Assembly (NCBI GenBank): GCA_022376465.1
Contig: JACDTU010000025.1
Span: forward strand, 1-64,000
Origin: Cubamyces lactineus
Lineage: Eukaryota; Basidiomycota; Agaricomycetes; Polyporales; Polyporaceae
Direction of reading: 5' to 3'
DNA: 64,000 nucleotides
Made by a program: the position numbers and the translations under genes
Part shown: piece after piece, positions 11,201 through 23,380 of the stretch
How the letters are laid out: every line of letters starts with the position of its first letter
How positions within the stretch are numbered: the stretch's first letter is position 1
The notes under the pieces: model-generated
Told to the model about the DNA's origin: nothing
Databases searched by the model: none
Seen by the model: only the letters and a program-made list of their open reading frames with translations

Positions 11201-12840
11201 TCCTATGGGTATGCAAGACATGGCAGATTCATTGACAACTGCGAAGAGACTCTCTGGGACTGTATGAGTTACAACGCCCCCTTGGAGCACCTTTCATCCA
11301 TCCGCGAGGCAGACATCTACCTCGTGTTGATCAAAACATTCTGCACAAGCTTGGGTCGGGGTGATGCGCAAACACCTGTCTTGGTCACTTGATTAGCCTA
11401 CCGGCACTTACATGTGCTACAATGTCTACTGTGGGGCTTGGCCCTTGCCATGTTAAAATGGGTCCAGCCGACAATGTGCTTGGAATGCAGCATGATGAGC
11501 ATTGTCTGCAAGATGCTGAGGACTGAGCTGATTAGTCTCGCAGGTGTTGAATCCGTGAACACAAGAGACATTCTTAAGTATCCCAGATACAATGACAGTG
11601 AGCTTCTCAATTGCTCCCATTTGCTCCTCACAGGTGCATCCATCATTGGAACCGTGTTTCCCGGTGTTGTCACTCAACCGCTCCCACTCCGCTCCCCACA
11701 GGATCAGTGCCACTTTGGAACCAGATGCTTCTGTGTTTTCTCTTCTCATCAAGCATTTCCCATCTCTCGAGTCAATGTTCATGTCCGATGTCTACAGAGC
11801 TCCCTCCGGAGTGTTCCAAGGAACAGACCCAAATCCCAATACCACAAGATTCAGGGTAAACATCATTTAAGCCTATGAAGCTGTTATTGAGAGTTTCCGC
11901 TGCAAAGAGATCGGAAAATCTGATGCCGCCACAAAGCTCTTCCGCACTGTTAAGTCAATGAAATGGTGGAGGGGAATGAAATCGCTGAACGAGCCTACTT
12001 TGACTTGCTTGAAGACATTGATTGCGAACTCCTTGCTGCAGGAACCTGAGGATCTAGTGCAGACTCCACTTGAACCCAGTCGGACCAACACGACAATGAG
12101 CCTCACACCTGTGCTTGAGAGGAGCTCAGAGCAAGCAGAGAACCCATCAGAGAACAAGTGGAAGATAATGGGCCACAAGACCTCCTGAAATGGCTTTCGG
12201 AACCAACTCTGTTGAAGTATGACAGAACAGTTTTCGAAGCAACAACTCTGGTGATGAAGTTACTTTGGGCGGGAAGCGAGGACAAGTCAAGTGTACTGTC
12301 AAGGCTGTCAAGGACCTCCAACGAATCCTTGTTCTCAGGGAGAACTATACCAGGGACCTTATATTCTCCAAGTTGTCTGCAGTCCATCATGCCCGCCAAT
12401 CCTGGACGCAATCTGGACTGATGTCCTCGCAAACCAATACATCGCCCTTGATCGTGTCTTTTTGGCTGTCTACTGTGTGGCTGGAGATAGCAAGAACAGT
12501 GTCAGGCCTGGCAACTTCAAACTTACTGATCTCCCATTGAGACCAAGACATTGTATTGAGAGACACATGTATTGGAAGACACAGTCACTGGACTGTCACC
12601 TGGGCATTGTACCAGTGTGCCATTCTCTTCGTCTACGTAAACTTTGTGCTTACTTCAAATAGATCAATGGTTTCTTCACTGCCGTCTCAGACGTTGAGGT
12701 ATTCAGACTCATCAATCTCGACAGTGCCATTAGAGGCAAAGTCAGCTGATCCAATACACTCTTCCTCTCTGCTTTCTCCCATTTTAACCACCTCTACATG
12801 ATGCACATTGTCGGAGCAGGAGCAGAAGCTCAGAACTCTT
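11200..12840 (+). pseudogene. Decayed ORF1-like region of a DIRS-like retroelement (tentative)
   Basis: A run of plus-strand blocks in shifting frames. SYNAPLEHLSSIREADIYL lies near 11270. ALDRVFLAVYCVAGDSKNSV, followed by RPGNFKLTD, lies near 12445-12535. A block with INGFFTAVSDVEVFRLINLD lies near 12665-12725, and LSDFSHFNHLYMMHIVGAG near 12770-12825. In mushrooms, ORFs with this flavour precede the reverse-transcriptase ORF of the kind found at 14.06-15.58 kb, so I interpret it as the first ORF of the same element. That is inference from memory of the family style, not a demonstrated match. Many stops and frame changes make it non-functional. Confidence 0.35.
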
Positions 12841-12968
12841 CTACTTCACTGTGTGCCCCTGGAGGAAAGATGGTGTGATGACCCGGATCATCCGACAAGG
12901 CCTGTATCCGATTGAACAAGGGCCGCTGTACTTCACGCAATTGTTGATACCCTCACATCTGCTCTACC

Positions 12969-13940
12969 AGGACCCTCGACTATAGTAGGGCCAGCCTTAT
13001 CGGATTCCGGACAAAAGTAGGCCTCCAGAGGGGGGTCATGCTACATCTTTTCCGGACAAAAGTGGCCAAATCGGACCCCCAACCCACATCGAAAACCTGG
13101 ACAAATTAACCTGGCTTGGGCCGAACCTACATCACGTTCTATGCCGTCCGGACAGATTCACGGCCCGGTCAACCCTGGCGCCCAGCCATGAGACTACCAG
13201 TTGTATCGGTAGAGCGGAGGCTGTCGGAGATATGCTCTAGTTTAAGGCGTGTCCTAGTGTCATTCAACCAGTGTAAATAAAATTGTTAGTCTATAGAATG
13301 CTTACGCTTACTGCATAGAGTTCGTGAATAGATCTATAATGATGTGTAAGCTTACAGAGCTAGCAAGTGGTTTTCTGACTGTGCTCAGACGTGCATGATC
13401 TTGGCAACAACAACAATGGCGACATCTGGACACTAGAACTATGGACATCATTATTCTACTTGAAGATACTGAGCTTCTTGCACAAAGCCCTCAGGAGCCA
13501 TCGCCGGAAGAATCGCAACCGTAGAAACGAGACGGGGGATGGTGAGGACTCGGGCTCTGAGGACGGCGCGTGAGCGTACGATCATGTATATATATTCTGG
13601 CTGTTCCCAGCGTAAACTTGTCTCCCCTAGGCAGACGGTGAATGTGTACCACATACAGAAAAAAAATAGGCGTAAACGTAGGGATGTACACAACCTACAT
13701 GCATTTTCCGGACAAATTGTGTGAGATATACAACCTACTTCGCGCTGTTCGGACGTTTTGTGGCGACTACAGGACCTACATCCAATAAAGTACAAATCTC
13801 CGGACAAATTGCTGCCTGAGGCGGCCGAACCTAGATTTTTTTCGGACAATTTGAGGCGAAAATGGCCAAAAAACCGCGGACACTTTCACCCAAATTTTGG
13901 CCGAGGTGATAAAGGTTCACCTACCATTGTCGGAGGTCCT
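12969..13940. mobile_element. Small transposon with TIRs, 8-bp target duplication and subterminal repeats
   Basis: An identical 8-mer, GCTCTACC, flanks the segment (12961-12968 and 13941-13948). Immediately inside, the left end AGGACCCTCGACTATAGTAGG and the reversed right end AGGACCTCCGACAATGGTAGG are imperfect inverted repeats that weakly continue to ..TTATC. Inside each end lies a cluster of same-orientation motifs, (C)CTACAT...CCGGACAAA(TT): left at about 13005-13150, right at about 13690-13850. An 8-bp duplication fits hAT or KDZ/Zisupton-type elements. No transposase is encoded; the 60-codon frame at 13391-13573 is unconvincing. It is therefore non-autonomous. It sits between the two halves of the DIRS-like relic. 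Confidence 0.72.
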
Positions 13941-14062
13941 GCTCTACCTGGGAGAAAGCAGCACTGATTGTTGCAAATCAGAGGCCTCACCATTCTTGAG
14001 GCTTCTGGTGGGAAGACCGTTCTAATGACCCCATCACTCCCCTAGCGACATTCTCCGAATCA

Positions 14063-15580
14063 ATGATTCCATTGCCCCTCCCTTCGCAATCCAAACTTGA
14101 CAACAAACCCGCTCAAGAAACTCTGCATCTGCACGCGAACATGTTCTGTGTGGTGATGCTGCTGAAGGTTGATGTTTTTGAGCGTCTCCTTCAATCCCAC
14201 CCCAATAGGTCACTCGTTGCTTCGGTTTGTCGCGGATTTGGAGAAGGTTTCTGGCCCTTCACTGATGTTGACTCCACTGCCTTCCCTATGTCTTGTGAAC
14301 CATCCAGTGTGTCAGATGATGTGGCTTTGTATTTTGTGACACACTAGGTCAAAGATGAAGAAGCAGCTTGGGGCTACTCATCGCCTTTCTCTGGAGATCT
14401 CCCTGAAATGTTTTCAATGCCAAGCCATGCTGTCTGTCCCCAAGCCCCATTCAGATAAATTTTGTTTTATCAACAATCACTCCATGGGGTCATTCTCACT
14501 CAACAGCATGATCAACAAGCATGCCATTGGCATACGACCGGACAATGTCCAAGATCTTGCCCACAACCTCTTGCAGTTCCATGAGAATAGAGGTGACACA
14601 CCCATTTGGCTCTTCATATTGACATTGCCAACGCATATCGCCTTCTCCCCATGCATCCCCTCTGGCAACTCACGGAATTGTTTCTATCAACAGTGTTCAT
14701 TACATTGATTGCTGTTGCTGTTTCGGGAATCTTTGAGAGGATCACCCAATCTGTTCCTGCCTCCTTGCATACAAGGATGACAATTTTGCTTTTGATGTTG
14801 TCTCTCCTCTGGTCCATTATCTCGACTATTCCACTCCTGCAACCCTCTCACTTTCCCAAGCTGAACTCTTACAGCTGTGGGACGAGGCCGGAGTACCTCA
14901 TGCGGCTCAGAAACAACTATTTGGACGCTCACTCACATTCACTGGCTTCTATGTTGATTCCAGCGAGATGACCATTGTCCTTCCTGACACAATCTTGCAT
15001 GCAGCTTGTTGCCACTATCTGTTCATTGCTCGATCATGCCCCATATTGACGACAGCCTCTTTGTGAACAGCAGCAATTTTTTGGCTGGATTAACTGGGGT
15101 CTGAATGTCCAACCACTCCTCTGTCCTCCCCTGCAGTCCTCTTATGTGAAGATTGCAGGGATGCAAATCCCTCATGCACCAATCTATATAAATGCTTATG
15201 TCAAGCAAGATCTCCTTTTCATTGCCTCTGTCTTTGAACACCATGGTGCCAGACACTGCTGACCTCTCCATCTTCTGCGACACATGTCTTTCAGGGATGG
15301 CTTCCTGGGCGCCACTGTTCCGTCTCCTGGCCTCATAGACAACATCTTCTGGTATAAGGTACTTATTGTCCTCACAGCCCTCAAATGGGTACATGACAAG
15401 ATCCACTCCATACCTGCACATGTAGCCATCTACAGGAACAATCTCAATACCGTCCAAATATTTGACTCTTTATTAGTGCAGCCCTCCTTTGAGGAACTCC
15501 TCCTATGCGCATGTAATTACCTCATTTCTTCCAACATTGAAAATTGGGCACTGTTATTGTGAACACAAAAATTGAGTTGC
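14063..15580 (+). pseudogene. DIRS-like reverse transcriptase/RNase H ORF, degraded
   Basis: Blocks typical of the RT protein of DIRS-like elements in mushrooms are seen in order. VASVCRGFGEGFWPFTDVD lies near 14215, VPKPHSDKFCFINNHS near 14425, SMGSFSLNSMI and a degraded IRPDNVQDL near 14490-14550, a frame-shifted ANAYRLLPMHPLWQ near 14625, and LLQLWDEAG..FTGFYVD near 14870-14960. The RNase H-like tail follows: IFWYKVLIVLTALKWVH near 15345 and AIYRNNLNTVQIFDSLL near 15425. Many frameshifts and stops lie between, so it is dead. In such elements this polypeptide copies RNA into DNA. The tyrosine recombinase expected of a DIRS element was not recognised. Confidence 0.6.
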
Positions 15581-17744
15581 TCCATTTGTCTATGATGATG
15601 TCTACTACTGTCTGACATTAATGTATATGCATTTCAGTAAAGGAGAGAGCCAGTGGTGCCAGAGAAAATGCCCAAAAAATATGTCTTGGGCCAGACTTGA
15701 GTGCAATGTAGTACTTATTTTGAGAGAATGCTCAAGCTGCCATTAATTGTATAGTCTGTGAATAATTCTATGGAAGGGGCCCTATATATACTCAGTGGGT
15801 TCAGGGACTGATAGTTCCTGGTTCATCTTCAGAAAATCTCCAAAAATCTCACAAACAATCCAGAGTTTCAAGATATGGCTTAATGCACTATATACTATAG
15901 ACAGTACGCTTTCAATACAGACACAAATATGTCTCATAGATTTCGGAGATTTTGCACAATGTAAATATCTAAGCGCCCGAAGGGGGGTGGCAGGATAATT
16001 ATGGCCATTACTGTATTAAGATCATTGTAAGACTTATCTTCTTATGTCTGTTGGCCTGTAAAAGAGGATCCTGGTTATAGGACAATGTCCCGGCTCTCAC
16101 CAAGGTTTGCCTAAAGGTGTTTGTTGCATACACTAGTGAAACCTCAAAACTGTGCAAGCTATTGTAGAAACAATATTACCACATCGTATCTTCACATCTC
16201 TGAATGTTTATTGCTCTAAAATGCCTGATTAGATAACAATATTCAGAGTTCAAGCGCTTTGATGGCGGATGGCCCATCCAATGCACCTTGAAACAATTCA
16301 CTAATAAGTTCAAAGAATCACAATAAGCAGAGAAACAGTAGGATGGCAATAGCAAGCAAGGTTTATGATTGATGAGGAACAAATTAATTGTTTTGTGGGG
16401 TGGGCTTTCTGTCAAATCTTGTGACATGCATCCGACCCTGTGAGAACAGATTTTCAGACTCAGAAAGGGAAAAGTAAGTATTTCACACAGCCACTCAGAC
16501 TAAAAACCCTAGGGTTAGGATCCACTTTCAATAGCACAGCTTAGGGTTGGCCCTAATCACAGTAAGTATCCCAAAGCTTACTTTTGACTTACATTACTAT
16601 TACCTGTGGTCTTACTAGCAACTTAACCCTAAAGCTGTGGCATAGCATTTACTGTTACAAGCACCTATCATAATGTTATCTATCTCTTGACCTCTTTTTG
16701 TACCCAGTAGTATTTGGTGACTTATAAATCAACTATCAATCTGATGTATTAATATAATAAGTTATTTGTGTCTATAGGATCTCAAGTTACACAGTAGTTC
16801 TATTAGCTCTACTGTATACCCAGTAATTAAAAATGATCAGTCATCATAAGAGTGCACATTGAGTATAAACAAACCTTTGTAGTATACAATATATTGCTTA
16901 GTACATGATCTACTTTGATACATTGACAAAGGGTAGGAGATTCAATAATAAAGGAGTATCTTGTGACTTGCCAAAGTACTACCTAGTTTATGTATTAATG
17001 AAATCACTTTGTTCTGTCTGTAGCATCTATAGCTACCAATCAGTCATATCATATTTGCTATTTGCACATAAAACAGATTTAGAGCAATCTTCATCCATCA
17101 AGCTTCTATGCCTGTAGAGCATTCACAACTGTATATAGTATCCTAAGGATAGCACCATTGAAGTCTCCTCAATAAGAGCTCTTGAACGGTATATAACATC
17201 AGATAACTACTGAAACCAAACACAGCATAACAACTTGGCATGACAATGCTGGCCAGTGTTGTCTGGGTGGCTAAAAAGGCATAGAACATCAAATGCTTTC
17301 TGCATATCAGAGCATCAAGTAGGTTCATTGGATAGATATGAATTAGCACCATATGCTCATATAGTAGTGCTTGTATACCCATGCCATGGTGTTCCCAGCA
17401 AGAAGCATTATATGCTGACTAATTGATGTGAAACTGGTATTATGTCAGTTGTTTAGAGACTGCCTATTTGTGCTACTGATGAAATATGTTCAATTGATTC
17501 ATTGGGAATAGAGCTTTTATAGGATACCACTTTGAAGCCTGTAGCCATAGTAACAAAAAAGACATGGCAACTTAATTATCTTCCAGGCTTCTGCCACAGA
17601 AGATTGGATCCTAAATTTGTAGAGACTGCAGCTATTATAGAACTGAATATTGGCCTTCATTGATTGCATCATTGCATTCTTCTTGATGTAAGCTTTTGAA
17701 TGATATATAAAAGAACTATCGACAGGTCTTTGAGAAGAAGGCAG
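15581..17744. other. AT-rich gene-free stretch with a Tc1 right-end remnant
   Basis: Markedly AT-richer than its surroundings, with no coding motifs. At 15982-16013 the sequence GGTGGCAGGATAATTATGGC..CACTGTA-like reproduces the right terminal repeat of the Tc1 element at 7427-8647, ending in CTG|TA, but no left end is found within 500 bp. AT enrichment fits mutated repeat DNA (C-to-T decay). Confidence 0.5.
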
Positions 17745-20700
17745 AAAGTAGATTTCCACCCTCGAGACCATGGGACCATGCAATCAAATTCAAGAAGGAT
17801 TTCGTTTATAACACCAAAGGGTCATGGAGGAAGATTTGTCCGCTGACTTACACGGAATGCGCAGAACTCGACCAGTTTATTGCAGAGAGTCTCGAGAAGG
17901 GATACATTTGAAAATTCAAGCCTCCTCTAGCCTTGCCATTTTTTTTGTCACCAAGAAAGATGGGAGTCTTCAACCAGTTCAAGATTGTGGGGCTCTTAAT
18001 AAGGGGACAGCACAAAACGCATACCCTTTGCCACTCATTAGCAACATTATTGACCAGCTGAAAGGGGCCACAATATCCACCAAACTTAATGTGCAAGCAG
18101 GATACAATAATGTTTGCATCAAGGAAGGTGATGAATGCAAAGCTGTGTTTATCACACCAGGTGGATTGTTTAAACCAACGATCATGTGTTTTGGATTGTG
18201 CAATGTACCAGCCACATTCCAAAATATAATGAACTATATCCTTCAAGACGTGCTCTGGGAGGGATGGATGGTCATTTACATGGATGACAACCTAATATTT
18301 TTGAACAATGTTGAAGAACATCACGAGAGGACACAAAGAGCCTTACAATGGCTCCAAGACAGCGATTTATTCCTCAAGGCGGAAAAATGCGAGTTCAATA
18401 GGCAAGAAGTCAAATTCTTAGGATCAATTATCTGGCCAGGAGTTGTCGCTATGGATCCCATTAAACTCAAGGTGTTATGCTCCGTGCTGTAACCCCAAAG
18501 TCCAAGCCCCGAACCTCTGTACTCCGCTCCTTACTCCACATCACGTACTCCGTTCCTCCGTACTCCGCTCTTTCATACCCCGTACCCCCGACTCCGTTCT
18601 CTGTACTCCGCACTTTGTACTCCGTACTTCGGACTTCCCCTGATCCCATGACTTACATGTCTCAGATAACCCCTCATGGCACTGCCTACATGAGGCTTTT
18701 GCTTACTGAGCTATCTGCGTTATCTTACCCTTGGCAAGTTACTTTGTACCTTCATTCTTCTCCTTCCTATCACGTACATCTCTTATTGTTTCTATCAGGT
18801 TTCTGACTTAGTATAAATACTGCCCCGGAATGTAGTAGCTACTCAGTTCGGAAATCTCGTTAACCTCGCTATACTGGTTCATCTCGTAGGCCGACACTCA
18901 ACCCTGACCCCCTAGTCCGACCAACCTTTGTTCCCTTCCTATCTTCCCCTCCGACCCGACCCCGTTCCCAAGTCCGACCTCCGCCCGTCAAGTCCGTACT
19001 CTGTAATCCGCAAATAGAGGACACCGAGTCGGAACCTGTGCATTACTAATAGTTTCGCGAAAGTCCTCACAACAGTGCTAGTCCGACCTCCAGTCGTACT
19101 CCGACCCCGAACTCTGTCCAAGTCCCAACCACCAAAGTTGTACCCCCGGACGGCACGGTCCTAACACAAGGCAATTGTTGAGTGGGAGCCACCAAAGACA
19201 GTCAAGCAAGTCCAAGCATTCTTAGGGTTCGGGAATTTTTACCGACAATTCATTCAGGATTATTCCAAGATAGTTCAACCCCTCACAGAATTAACAAAGA
19301 AGGACAAGCCCTTTGTGTGGTCTCAAGATTGTCAAGAAGCATTTGAGACACTCAAGAAACAATTTACGAAGAACCGATCCTGCAAATCCCGGATCCGGAG
19401 AAACCGTTTCAAATAGAGTGTGATGCATAAGGTCGCAACAGGTGCTGTACTACAACAGCAAGGAGAAGATGGACAATGGCATTCATGTGCCTATTTGTCC
19501 AAATCTTTCACTCCTGCAGAATGGAACTATCAGATTTATGATAGAGAATTGTTAGCCATTGTTCAAGCTCTCAAAACATGGCGACATTTTCTACAGGGAT
19601 CCCCTCATTCTGTGGAAATTCTCTCAGATCACAGAAATCTGACGTACTTCCGTATGGCGCAGAAGTTGAATTGTAGACAGGCTCAATGGCATTTATTCTT
19701 CTCAGAATTCAACATTGCAATCAAGCATCAACCTGGAAAATCCCTCACCCAAGCAGACACCCTTTCTCGGAGATCAGGGCATGATGGGGGGGAAAATGAC
19801 AACAAGGACGTCATTGTCCTAGGATCAGAATTATTTGTCAAGGCTATCAATGTCGAGCTTCAAGAGCGCATTAGGGACAGCAAACTACAGGATACCTCGG
19901 TAGTGGAGTACATTACTCTAAAAGGAAAGGCTACCAAACACCCGGAGTTTGGCAAACCAGAAGACTGGTCCGACGATGATGGAATACTTCTGTACAAGAA
20001 CAGAGTATATGTTCCACCAGATAATCAGTTGTACCATGATATAGTCAAGTTGTATCATGATGCGCTGATTATGGGACACCCAGGAGTCCAGAAGACCTAC
20101 AACTTGGTTAAACGGGAATATATGTGGCCAGGCATGCAAAAATTCATCACGCAATATATCAAGGGTTGTGCGGCTTGTCAAACATGCAAGGTCAATACAC
20201 ATCCCCTCAAACCAGGTTTAATTCCCATGCAACACAGTGGGGATACTAGGCCTTTCCAAACGATCACCATGGATTATATCACCGATTTACCAGAGTTGGA
20301 TGGGTTCAATGCCATCCAAGTGGTAGTCGACCATGATGTATCCAAGGCAGCGGTATTCTCTCCCTGCACAAAGAATATTACAGCTGAAGGAGCCATGGAT
20401 ATTCTGCAAAGAGATGTATATCACAGGTTTGGATTACCCGCAAAGATTATTTCGGATCGAGGACCGCAATTCATCTCCAAGGCATTCAAAGAATTACACA
20501 ACAGCCTAGGAATCAAAACTGCGCTCAGTACAGCCTATCATCTGCAAATGGATGGGGGAACAGAACAAGTCAATCAAGAACTCGATTTAGCACTTCAACT
20601 CTACTGTGCTAACAATCCAGATACCTGGGCCAAACTGCTGCCTCAATTCAGATTTGCGTATAATCAGCGGACACACTCTGTCACAGGAAAATCCTCTTTT

Positions 20701-21336
20701 GAACTCCTCTATGGATTTCAGCCAGAGGCCATTGGGATGGTCAGAACAACCCCAAAGCATCCAAGTACGAAGCAGAGGCTTCAAAGTCTTCAGGAAGCCA
20801 GAGAGAATACAATCGCTGCACATGCTCAAGCGGCTGCAGCGATGTCAAAAAGGCTCCCTGCTGCTCAAGTACTGCTGAAGCAAGGAGACAAGGTTCTTCT
20901 CAACACAAAGAACCTCAGGCTCCCATATGCCTCCAGGAAGTTAATTCCAAAACGAGTGGGACCATTCACAATTGTCAAGGTCTTGGGACCGGTCACATTC
21001 AAATTAAAACTTCTGGAGACATGGAAGAGACACCCCGTCTTCCACGCAGTGCTACTCACTCCGTACCACACAACAAAGGAGCACGGTCCAGACTACATCC
21101 GACCTCCACCAGTTCCAACCCCAGAGTCGACTGAAGGGGAGAATTGGGAGGTAGAGGCGATCCTAAGTCACTGCACTAGAGGTACCCAAAAGCAGTATCT
21201 CGTGGCTTGGAAGGGTTGGCCCGTGTCAGAAAATTCTTGGGAACCAAAAAACATCTCAAGAATGCGCAGACGGTCCTGCGCAACTATAAGAAGAGGCACA
21301 AGTTGCAGTGAAAAAGTCAACGCAATATTTCTTTGA
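17745..21336 (+). pseudogene. Old Ty3/gypsy pol (RT, RNase H, integrase, chromodomain), broken
   Basis: RT starts at RPWDHAIKFKKDF (about 17765), shifts frame near 17908, then reads KKDGSLQPVQDCGALN and the catalytic VIYMDDNL (about 18270). A solo LTR (18473-19166) interrupts it. The frame resumes exactly after the target duplication with AIVEWEPPKTVKQVQAFLGF. RNase H follows after another shift near 19370. From 19420 one long frame gives the integrase HHCC finger (HPGVQK..CAACQTC), the DDE core (MDYITD, SDRGPQF, GTEQVNQE) and a chromodomain (NWEVEAILS..YLVAWKGWPVSENSWEP). Chromodomains direct chromoviruses to modified histones. The protease and gag parts are absent, so the copy is 5'-truncated as well as mutated. 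Confidence 0.85.
18473..19166 (+). mobile_element. Solo LTR of the young gypsy family, TSD CAAGG
   Basis: 694 bp from TGTTATGCTCCGTGC to GCACGGTCCTAACA, flanked by the 5-bp direct repeat CAAGG (18468-18472 and 19167-19171). It is homologous to the LTRs at 24486-25187 and 32233-32935, including the TATA box and the CAGTTCGGAAAT motif. It interrupts the RT of the older gypsy element. Recombination between two LTRs of a full insertion is the usual origin. Confidence 0.95.
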
Positions 21337-21365
21337 ATTTCCTCAACAATTTTCATAACTTCACA

Positions 21366-23380
21366 ATGGTCTACACTTGTACTCGTCTCACAGAACGTTG
21401 CTTCACTAAGAGCTCAAGACGTCATATCCCTCGCCCTCCCAACTTCATTCGTGAATGGCGAACAGTGTTCTACAATCATCTTCCCTGACACACGGTTTCT
21501 GTTACGCTCCGTGCTGTAACCCCGAAGTCCGATCCCCGAACCCCCGTACTCCGCTCCTTACCCCGCACTACGTACTCCGCTTCCCCGTACTCCGCTCTTC
21601 CGTACCCCGTACCCCTGGCTCCGTTCTCCGTACTCCGCACTTCGTACTCCGTACTTCGGACTTCCCCCCGACCCCATGACTTACATGTCTCAGATAACCC
21701 CTCATGGCGCTACCTACATGAGGCTTTTGCTTACTGAGCTATCTACGTTATCTTACCCTTGGCAAGTTACTTCGTACTTTCGTTCTCCTCTTTCCTATCA
21801 CGTACATCTCTTTTGTTTCTACCAGGTTTCTGACTTAGTATAAATACTGCCCCGGAATGTAGTAGCTACTCAGTTCGGAAATCTCGTTATACTCGTTAAC
21901 CTTGTACACTCGTCTTACTGGACTTCTAGTCCGTACTCCGACACTCAACCCCGACTCCCTAGTCCGACCAACCTTCGTTCCCTTGCTACCAACCCCTTCG
22001 ACCCAACCCCGTCCCCAAGTCTGACCTTCGTCCCGTCAAGTCCGTACTCCGTAGTCCGTAAATAGAGGACATCGAGTCGGAACCCGTGCGTTACTAATAG
22101 TTTCGCGAAAGTCCTCACCCCAGTGCTAGTCCGACCTCCGGTCGTACTCCGACCCCGAACTCCGTCCAAGTCCCGACCACCGGAGTTGTACCCCCGGACG
22201 GCACGGTCTTAACAGTTTCTATCCATGACAAAGGTACCCTTGCCGATCGTATTGGCTGGGTTATCGTCCATCCCAACCTCTACAGCCATGTTGAGGCTAG
22301 GGTCTCCCATCTCCCCGAGGTCAGGGACCTTATTGATGTCTACCGTGCTCTGGCTAGGGCCACTTCCTCATACACCATTCTCCTCAAGTACAACAAGAGA
22401 ACACTGGCACCCAAGTCGGAGAAGAAGAAGGTGGTTCAGGTTGTGAGTGAGGCCTACCAAGCAGTGATCCATGTGGCAGAGAAAGTCATATCTATGCTCG
22501 CTAACCCCCAGGTCGCGGGGGTTCTCTCGGATCTCATGCCACTTCGCAACCAGCATAGTACCCAGAACTGGGGACATGTTTTTTGGCCTACACGTCTCGA
22601 CTACTACCAGAAGCCTTTCAGAGCGGATTCCTCGGAGAGGATGAAGACAAGGACGAGGAGCACTCTGGAGGATGGTCTACTCCCTCGACAGACCCTTGGA
22701 AGGTCTCCACCCCTGACCCTGAGGAGGAGGCTATCAAGTGGGGTCTGACTTCGGTCAAGGAGTCCACTCCCTCCCTCGTCTCTTCTCGTTCCGACTCGCC
22801 TTGCTCTGAGGTCGAGTCTTTCGACTTACTCCCAGAGCTCAATCATCTTGAGCTCAGCACCGTCGATGAACTTTCGGAAGAGGAGTTCCACGATGCCCTC
22901 AAGGTCGCTGTTAGGGCTCCCTCTCCTCCTCCCCCTCCTCCGACAACTCTTCTCAAGAATGTCGAGGACCCTTGTGGATGATGCGGTTTCTTTTGAGGAA
23001 CCGGAGGAGATCAACTTGGTTACATCAACTACAATGGCGACATCTTCATAGTCCCTAACGGATACTTCGGCACTTCAGTCACCCAAATCATGGCTTTCTA
23101 CCATTTGCGGTGGCCGGAGGCTTCAGTTAGGACTACCAAGGCAGCTTCCCTTCTCATTGACGACATCATTGCTCGAAGGGGGAATTTTCCTGCTTTCAAG
23201 GTCAAAGCAGAACACATTCCGACGACTTACCGCCAAGCTATAGGTATGTCGACAACGGAGTGTATGCTGTGGGACCGTATTCAGGTAGTGGGTAACAAAG
23301 CTGATCTCATTAACATCTCTTTGGACGTTTATCACCCAGAGGTTGTTGAGAGAAACCCTAACGCTATATTGGATCTCTAA
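21366..23380 (+). pseudogene. Extra ORF downstream of the old gypsy pol, unknown function, broken
   Basis: A reading frame opens with ATG at 21366, 30 bases after the pol stop. It is closed by TGA at about 21487, is cut by a solo LTR (21500-22214), and continues in the same frame after the duplication (HTVSIHDKGTLADRIGWV, PNLYSHVEARVSHLPEVRDL). A frame change at a T6 run near 22572 leads to an acidic stretch (GEDEDKDEEHSGG). More shifts follow, then a block with NGDIFIVPNGYFGTSV, and the frame ends NAILDL at 23378. A purine run (GGAGGGGGAGC, about 23400) right after it resembles a polypurine tract, so this may be a third ORF of the old gypsy element. I do not recognise the protein. Confidence 0.45.
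21500..22214 (+). mobile_element. Solo LTR of the young gypsy family, TSD GTTTC
   Basis: 715 bp from TGTTACGCTCCGTGC to GCACGGTCTTAACA, flanked by GTTTC (21495-21499 and 22215-22219). It carries the same TATA box and CAGTTCGGAAAT motif as the other copies. Its insertion split the extra ORF of the older gypsy element without removing bases. Confidence 0.95.

Noticed and set aside
13391..13573. 60-codon frame inside the small transposon (13.4 kb)
   Set aside because: No transposase motif and a basic, low-complexity tail; too weak to call a gene.
16505..16560. Telomere-like words (CCCTAGGGTTAGG, CTTAGGGTTGGCCCTA)
   Set aside because: Only single scattered TTAGGG/CCCTAA units in an AT-rich stretch, no tandem array; not evidence of a telomere or interstitial telomeric repeat.
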